DNA of 64,000 nt from Branchinecta lynchi (Eukaryota; Arthropoda; Branchiopoda; Anostraca; Branchinectidae), in NCBI GenBank assembly GCA_023053575.1, contig JAKZAP010000016.1:18432030-18496029 (forward strand), read 5' to 3'. Every line of letters begins with the position of its first letter. The stretch's first letter is position 1. The position numbers were made by a program, and so were the translations under genes. Under the pieces are notes generated by a model. That model was given only the letters and a program-made list of their open reading frames with translations. It searched no databases and was not told the DNA's origin. Positions 56,882 through 64,000 of the stretch are shown piece by piece.

Positions 56882-58099
56882 TCGGGAATCTTCAGATCGA
56901 GAATGTCAAAATTATGCACTGCAAATCTCGGAAAAAAAAACTTATCTTTATGTCCACCAATACTGAATAATACTCTGTCATATGTTTGATAAAATATTTA
57001 ACTTATGGATGCAAAATTCTTGTGTTAGTATTTTGTGAGATTCTAAGAACATTTATGGTGTGACCTTTTTCAGTGTTATTTTCTGCGAAAAGAAAAAAAG
57101 GTAAAATGCTGCAGTCACTCTATTTCAGAACGACAAGGCACTATTTCAGGATAATAATAAATAGGAAGAACTATTTTTTTTAGTAATAAGTAGCTGGATA
57201 GGAATCGGCACTGACGAGGAACCAGTCGAGAAAAAATTTTCTCTTTTTTTTTTTATCGGTACCTCGCCATTTTTTCAAGATTGAACATGAATGGGATGGT
57301 GTCATCGAACAAACATGCAATTCTCGAATCATTCTGTCAATAATGAAAAAATCAGATTCTACATTTCATTTTTAACTTGCGGACAGCATTCCTCACATTA
57401 TTTATTCCAACAGACCCAATCTAACTGATTAATGGCCTCCTGACCGCACTCCAGCAATGTTTACGACGCCATTGGATGTCCTCTCGGCCAATCCGGAGTC
57501 GGAAACAGCAATAATGGCCGTCAGTATTACCGTCTGTTATGATATAATCTAGGAACTTCATATTACCTCGCAAATGGTGGTCGTGAGTGTCATCATATTA
57601 ATAAAAGGAAACATAAATGTCACGATTGAACCTAAAATGTAAAGGAATTACACCTTGAAGCAAGTTGAGCAAATTTAATGGCAAAGATGGACACGTGCTT
57701 TGCGAGGAAATAAAAAGAACAGGTTAGGGAAGTAAAACAAACGTTTCCGCTGCGAAAGAGATGATTATACCGTGTTTTACTAAGCTGTAATACGATCAGT
57801 ATTCGTAATAGAGAAAAACGTAGGCAAACATTCGAGGAATACTACTCAAGACGAACGGGGGGGGGGGGGGGGCAGAGGACTGGAAATCCAGCTGCACGCT
57901 TAAAATGGGGGGATGTAGACGGGACTTGGTGGGAAGAAAAAGAAGAAGCCTTCGATGCTTCTTTCATTGAAACAGACCGAATCAGGGCACTGTGGGGGGA
58001 GTTGAGGGGGGCTAATCTCATAAGCGCCGAAGAATATGATGAATTATAACCTAGAAAATATTTATGCTCAGCAATTAGCGTAAATAATAACTTACATAA

Positions 58100-58114
58100 A
58101 ATAAAGTCAATAAA
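58100..58114 (+). terminator. paired poly(A) signals
   Basis: Two overlapping-style AATAAA strings nine bases apart, about 1.4 kb after the Ubx stop. Confidence 0.3.
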
Positions 58115-58115
58115 G

Positions 58116-59257
58116 TTAATCAAGGCAAAGTAAAACCAAACTCTAAATTCAATTCTAATCTTTTTCTTTTTTACTTAATCGCTTCTGCGCCCTCTAACGG
58201 TAAGAATTGCAACAGTTTTCTTGGCTTTAGTGATGTCCCAAGTATATCAACTGAAGAAAAGTGACATTCAGAAATAAACAGCAGACGAAATAGAATGAAC
58301 CTGATTTGTTTTATGTCAAAAGAAAGCGATAAATTTGGTTCTTAATAGTTAATTTGTCGTTCTTATTTGACTGTTTCAAAAGGTGAAAAAACTAGCTATG
58401 ACAGAAATGTTGAAAGAAGTAGACCCTCGACTGCAAAAAGCGACGAGGGCAGCCTTACCTTTTTCTTTACTAAAAAAAAAATAAAGAACCATTTCCAAGC
58501 AGTCAAAAGAAATGTATTCCTGGTTAAATGGTTATTAATGATTTTTTCTTTTCGAGTAGACAAAAATATAATAAAATATAAATAATAGGTCTAGAACTGA
58601 CCAATATCTAGACCACACACTTTCAATATTTCTACATTCAATTAATTTTTAAAAGGTTACACTAGCCTAAATGAAAGTCCACCTTAAACTTGAACCAAAA
58701 TACAGTCATCAAACAATCAACGCAACGAATCAGAAAAAGTGTGCTTTATGGTAAAAATTATAATTATTTATTATAATTTTTCACAATTTTGGTTACAATT
58801 ACAGCATGGGCGTGTCCAGCCGGCATAATCTAATGCTTAAAACTCACCCACTAATAACGAGACAAGAGGTAACAACAAAACATGACCAAAACATAAAACT
58901 AAACATGGTCTGCAATATTACTTATAACAGGAAGGATAAAGCTTATAATGCCACTTCGGAAATATTCTCCAAGGTCTGTAGATAACATCGAAACTTTTAT
59001 CTGTTGAAATACATCATGTTAAAATGTTATGAAATGTTTGTGAAGTTCACTGTGTAAACTCTCAGACCAAAACAGTAACAGACAACACGCCATCTGTTAC
59101 CGTTACTGAAAAAATATGCAACACACAATTTACTGATGCTACTGACCAACTGTGTTAAGAGCCTTTAATGATTATACTTCCTACAAACATAACACTAAAC
59201 ATAGTTTGCTATGCTACTTTTAACGAAAAAGTAACGCTTAAGGCACACCTTGCACTA
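58116..59257. other. 3' flank, nothing recognised
   Basis: AT-rich. A loosely repeated block ('aacataanactaaacatngt') occurs near 58890, 59185 and 60105. Confidence 0.4.
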
Positions 59258-59450
59258 CTTAGTGTTTATGTTCCAATATCCATAACAATCTAAATACTTT
59301 AAAACTGGGCTCGGCTTTTAACAAATTATCAACGGCTTTGGCTATTTTAAGCCTTTTTCTAGACCCATTGACGTCTAGCAAAAACTTGGCAAGATTCAGA
59401 AAACCAGTTTTGCGCATCATTAGCATGATACACGGGCAATCATCAATAGA
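59258..59450 (-). repeat. third copy of the RKTGF-encoding block
   Basis: Diverged from 45348-45745. The minus frame reads MRKTGFLNLAKFLLDVNGSR and later KAEPSFK. Unknown origin. Confidence 0.5.
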
Positions 59451-61634
59451 ATAATCCACCTGTAAAATAGTGATCGTGGCAAGTACAAATATTAGTGAGG
59501 TGTAGTTTGCAGGCTTAGGATGTAACATACTAAATTTGGATCTGCGCGTTTAAAAATTGATGAATGCAGTTATGGAAGTAGGATGTATTGGTATTACAGG
59601 TGCGCGGGTCCTTTAAAGACCGAATCCAAACATTCTGTTTAGCTTCTCTTACTGATTGGAAGCCACCAGTTTATTTAGATTTGAACTTGATTGCCGGGTT
59701 GCTGTTTTGGCTCGAGAAAAAAAACACGCAGAACGTTTTCTTTTCCAGATGACGAAAACTTTCCATGTTTGATTAGGAAAGAATTATAAGACTTGATTGA
59801 TTATTTTTTGTATGGCGTCAGGAGTACCACACTGGTCTTGGTTTTTTAATTTATTTTTATTTGTAGTAAAGAGTTAGAGCATTAGATGGAAATTATTATT
59901 TTAATCCTTGGCTCCCTACGCGCCATAACGGCTGTCCCGGATAATCGGCTAAGATTTAGTACAGACTGAATTATTTTGTTTGTAGAAATTCCTTATGTTG
60001 AATGTTGTCAAAGCTAACAAAGCGGTGACGTTCAATAAGATCTGAGACGAAAAGATACAACATACTATTTATTAGTGGGCCTTTAAATGTTAGCCTTTAC
60101 TAAAGTGAAACACTAAAAAATGGTTTGCAATTCTATTCTTAGCGAAAAGTTTAAATTCTAATTTCCAAACTATTCCGTAAAAGCGAGGTTTCGCAATCCG
60201 GATTTAATTCCATATTCCGGACATCCGTTTTCGTCGAGATGGATCCAGCAAGTGAAGCTAGGGCAGGAACGTCTGGGGTAGTGGAATTCACCGTAAAAAC
60301 TTTATAAGATAAAAAGGAGAAACCCCAATTTTAAGCAACTCAAGGACGAGTAGCAATCCAGAGTCTAGCAGATCTGGTTCCAGCGCTCTTCGCGCCATCT
60401 CTGCTGGAGATCCCATTTCCACTCCAGTCTGTCCAGTACGGCCAGGTGGTGTCTGAGTGCATGTAATAAAAATATCCAGCGATTCGCTGGATGCTTTCTG
60501 TATCTTAATCTGTAATTAATTCGAAGGGGAAATAATGAGTGTCATTTAAACTTAAGGAAGACCAACACTACTTTATTTTCATTCTTCTCTAAACTGAAAA
60601 CTCATAACTGAAAATTACAAGTTACACTAAAGTACCGAGACTTATTATATTTACGCATATTTAATAGATTCCACGAAATAATTAATTTTTAAATTTACCC
60701 TTACTGAACCTCAACTCAAAGACCTTCTTAAACTTTAATATACTAATAAGTAACAACCCTAGTTACAACCTGAAGATCTATCACTAATTATTTTAATACA
60801 AGAATGAGTTACCCGAGTGCAACTTTGAAACGGCGACCACACCAAAAGGAAAACAAATTGGACTGCGACATTCACTAATTCGTCCGATTTTCAGGCATAT
60901 ATCTACATAGGAAACTCTCAAAACTGTATTATCTTTTTGAAACTCACTTTGGAATTCCTCACCATCGGCACCCACATTTTCTAAAACATGTAAATAAACA
61001 AAATTCAGAAAAAGGTACCTTTTTTAATAGCTCCTGGGGTTTTCTGAGCATTTCAGACAATTTAAACACTAGAAATGACAAAATCCCTGGAAAAACGTTG
61101 TAGTATGTCATTTAGCTAGATTATCTCACCTTTGCAGTGATTTCTATTTCAAATATTCCAAATTGTCAACAAGCACACACATGACTATAGGTTGAAGACT
61201 GACAAGATTTCATATTTCGGACCCAAAAATGTATTAATATTCATAAACTCTTTTAAATTCAGAGTTTTATTGCCCATGCTTTTACAGCTGAGGTGTTTGT
61301 TGTCCGACTTGTAATGGGTACAATTGACTTTAACAGCGTCGATATGGGACGTTACGGTGGATTACCCCTCTGCGATGGAGAAAAAAAAGGTCCGACTCAA
61401 ACAATAAAACTGAGTGTGTGGCGGATGTGTGTGTGCCAACAATAATCTTTTACGATGGTTACGGACGTCTGGCTTTTTCAAAGCAGATGAAAAATACAAC
61501 ACGTTCAAAATATTGTCAAAGTCAAATTGAAAAGCCAGCTCTTATTTTGAATCTAGTGAGGCAGTTTTGGTTTTTACAATAGGCTTCTCGTTGAGAATAT
61601 GGATGACGTCACAAACTCACAGATATGCCGCAAA
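59451..61634. other. 3' flank, nothing recognised
   Basis: A 22-codon frame at 60240 beginning MDPASEARAGTSG looks first-exon-like but has no partner. Otherwise featureless. Confidence 0.4.
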
Positions 61635-61803
61635 CAGAGGCCCGTATCCAGGAATTTATTTGGGGGGGGGGGGGGGGGTGGCCTGCGGGTCGGACAAAGA
61701 TGTACAAAAAAGACATACGTCAGCGGGCAAAGCCTATAAAATTATAATTTTTGTATCTTTCGGGGGGGGGGGGGGTCAACACCCTACCCCCCCCCCCTGG
61801 ATA
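61635..61803 (+). mobile_element. poly-G hAT-like MITE, right end truncated
   Basis: Starts CAGAGGCCCGTATCCAGGAA with a G-run of about 17 at 61662-61678, then the core. It breaks off in 'ccctggata' before ACGGCCTTG, followed by repeated 'gacgttttgtgacggga'. Confidence 0.78.
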
Positions 61804-61860
61804 AATTTGAATTTTGTGACGTGACGTTTTGTGACGGGACGTTTTGTGACGGGATTTTTC
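61804..61860. repeat. short tandem repeat GTGACGGGACGTTTT
   Basis: About three units of 'gtgacgngacgtttt' directly after the broken MITE end. Confidence 0.65.
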
Positions 61861-61937
61861 GTTCTGTAACATAACGAACGATAGCAAATTACTGGCGTTG
61901 CTATTTCCCTTGCTACAAAATAAAGTTCAGAAGATAC

Positions 61938-62224
61938 TCTCCAAGACAAAAAGCGCAATTCATTCAAATCTTGTACAGCGCTGGCTTCTAGATATACGTT
62001 TGGGCCTAACTGGTTAAACAGCATTCCAGAAGAAGGGTTGATTGGAGACATTTGTTCATTTCTAAAATTGTTCGGTACTGAAATAAGGACAGATGCTAAA
62101 TGGAGCAAAAATCATATCTTGGACACAGTATTTCGTATTTGGATTCGGTTTTCTGCAGGCAATGTTAACGGAAGTCGTACAGATAGGGATGATACTTGAT
62201 ACTCTTCATTCAGGTGTCCTTTAA
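61938..62224. mobile_element. second copy of the TTAAAGGACACCT element, without the nested MITE
   Basis: Matches 51702-51910 and 52235-52292, and ends TCAGGTGTCCTTTAA. The left end is missing. Confidence 0.7.
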
Positions 62225-62918
62225 AGGACGAAAAGAACTTTTAGAACTTTTAGCGCCTTTTCGGCCTAGCCGAGTTTTGACAGTCACGCAACAAAAACTT
62301 CGCCAAAAGCTTCAAGGTCTGCCGACAACCCTTTGCACATAAGAAAGTCAGAAGCTTCAAAATATTGTTCCTCGTTTTGGAAGGCCTGGTAGACTATCAG
62401 GTCGACCCTCTGTTTTGGATTTCTTTTATTCTGCTAGTTTTTGTTTCACTGCTAAACATTATGCGACCAGCCGCCGCGTTGGAGAACAGGGAGGTTGGAT
62501 AGAGTCGACAAGCGCTAACAAGAAAATCAGTAATTTTACTTGGCAAGTAATATATTTTCGGAAAGTCGTGTTTCTGAGCCATTCATCATGAAAAGATCAG
62601 TTCTGGTAAGAGTTGTGCTTTAAATGAAAAAGAAGGCCTTAGACAGATTTTCGTGTTTCATCCGTATTCAGTGAACCTCTAAACAATATTTATAAAATAG
62701 AAAACTGCGGATTTGAGAACTAGACCTCACAGCAGCTAATATAAGGTTTTGCATCAGGGGTTGCTCACTCCCAACCAGCTGTACAGTAAGTGCCTGTTGG
62801 TCTATCTAATCCGTTGACTTGGGGATGTGAACTGTCTAGAAAAAATTTCCTTTGGCGGGATCACTGTTCCTATGGCCCGCTTCTAACTGACTGTCTGGTT
62901 TGTGAACTTTGTTCACAA
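62225..62918. other. 3' flank, nothing recognised
   Basis: A string at 62756-62780 ('aggggttgctcactccc') resembles one arm of the GAGGGGNTNCCCA family. Confidence 0.4.
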
Positions 62919-62998
62919 TCCCCTCTGTAGCTAGTGGTAGAGCAGTTGCCTATAAAGCCGAAGGTCCTGGGTTCAAATCTCAGCTGAGGAGCATTTTT
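62919..62998 (+). pseudogene. tRNA-like sequence (pseudo-tRNA or SINE head)
   Basis: 'tagctagtggtagagcag' fits the D-arm and pol III A box; 'ggtcctgggttcaaatctc' fits the T-arm and B box (GGTTCAAATC). TTTTT follows at 62994-62998, as for pol III termination. The anticodon arm is one base short and its loop would read CTATAAA (anticodon ATA), and the acceptor stem has mismatches, so it is unlikely to be a working tRNA. Confidence 0.5.
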
Positions 62999-64000
62999 AT
63001 CTTTCACTTCACTGCTTTTAAGCGCCGGTTGCCGGGCGCCGCGGATGCTTTACAGTGGTGTCCCGTGGTGTTAGTCGTTGCTCTCTTTTCAAAGTAGGAC
63101 TGTTCTTGTTTCTTAGCTCTTTCACACGAATACTAAACTAACCTGTCAATCAAGATCAATGATTTGTCTATAGTAAGCAAGTGGATAGAATTCGAAACAA
63201 CTGCAGAAATTTGTGTTTTTTTATTTCATTTATTCATACTACACAAACTACATAACATAAAAATATGGCAAGAGACAAGATCCCCAGAAACTATCTTGTT
63301 GGGGGTCCACTAACCTACATTGAAGATAATCACATTACGGTGCAATAGTTACGTCACATTGCAAGCACAAAGAAACTGCACATGCAGACAAGTATTAACG
63401 AATGGTACTCCTTTAAGAATTTCGTTTAAGAACGGTACTCCTTTTTCTTTTTTATTAAGCTTGTAGCCCGCAACAGTTCTGCATCTCCTCAAAGTAATTT
63501 TACACGTTTTATTCCACCTAACCACTTTATCCGCCAATATCGCTGATGTAAAAAAAAATTTACTACAGTGTCAGAAGTTTGATAATATTTATTCGCAATT
63601 TCAGCAGAATATACTGTTAATGTTATCTACAAGTGTTAGAGAACATATTCATTATGACTTTTTGAAGTAACGCAAACTACAAAAAAAACATAATGCATTT
63701 TATACAAAACACAATTTTTCTGTATCACTAATTAATAGTGGGTTGTATGTTGAAATTGGGTATCCCTGTGAGAGTGAAATCGCTTGGTTTGGGTAGATAA
63801 TCGGGATCGTCGGGTCTCTATCAGTTTAAATCTACTGATTTACCAAACGTACACTGCTTGCACATAACATTGAAGTGCTGTTTGACAGAAGCACGATAAT
63901 TAATTTTCGCTGCAAAATAGTTTGTTGAGCTGAAAACAGAATAGCCTACCTTTCTTTGAATAAATTACATAAATGAGATTTTTTTTTTACATATTTGTGC
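62999..64000. other. 3' flank, nothing recognised
   Basis: AT-rich, no gene or repeat that I can support. Confidence 0.45.

Larger units (their letters stand above)
56706..58115 (+). other. Ubx: presumed Ubx 3' UTR
   Basis: AT-rich sequence after the stop. Candidate poly(A) signals AATAAA at 57156-57161, 58100-58105 and 58109-58114; the true end is not decidable from sequence. A G-run of 16 at 57857-57872 lies inside if the long form is used. Confidence 0.45.

Noticed and set aside
60240..60305. First-exon-like ATG (MDPASEARAGTSG)
   Set aside because: Short, with no downstream partner exon or repeat support.

Overview
The window looks like arthropod nuclear DNA: AT-rich, about 64 kb, with one recognisable protein-coding gene split by a very long intron and surrounded by transposon relics. 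The gene is the Hox gene Ultrabithorax (Ubx) on the + strand. Coding exon 1 (29448-29976) carries the N-terminal SYF motif and the YPWM hexapeptide. Coding exon 2 (56401-56705) carries the homeodomain and the UbdA peptide. Together they give a 277-residue protein. The C-terminus lacks the poly-alanine tail of insect Ubx and is Ser/Thr-rich and acidic, which points to a crustacean. A branchiopod of the Artemia type is my best guess, by inference only.

Layout. 1-29 kb is 5' flank with no gene I can support. It holds LINE 3'-end relics, short inverted-repeat elements, tandem repeats and low-complexity runs. 29.4-30 kb is Ubx exon 1. 30-56.4 kb is the single 26.4-kb intron, packed with non-autonomous elements. 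56.4-56.7 kb is exon 2, followed by the presumed 3' UTR with candidate poly(A) signals. 58-64 kb is flank with a few more repeats and one tRNA-like sequence.

Three repeat systems stand out. (1) An abundant inverted-repeat family whose centre reads like a type I hammerhead ribozyme (CTGANGA, a GC-rich stem II, GAAA, a two-base-pair stem III and a short stem I). It has two subfamilies with a compensatory stem I change, and one fold-back copy carries the motif on both strands. Two well-preserved sense copies lie inside the Ubx intron. (2) A non-autonomous DNA transposon of about 150-200 bp with long G/C runs, 13 copies here, nine of them flanked by 8-bp target-site duplications (hAT-like); seven lie in one 5.6-kb part of the intron. 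(3) Several rarer MITE families, some nested inside one another, where an unoccupied related copy elsewhere in the window helps to define the insertion.

LINE remnants are C-terminal only: a CCHC-type knuckle (C-x2-C-x8-H-x4-C) family, a CR1/L2-like family, and 3' tails ending in short tandem repeats. No intact reverse transcriptase, transposase or second cellular gene was found. The repeats matter to Ubx mainly because many would be transcribed within its pre-mRNA.
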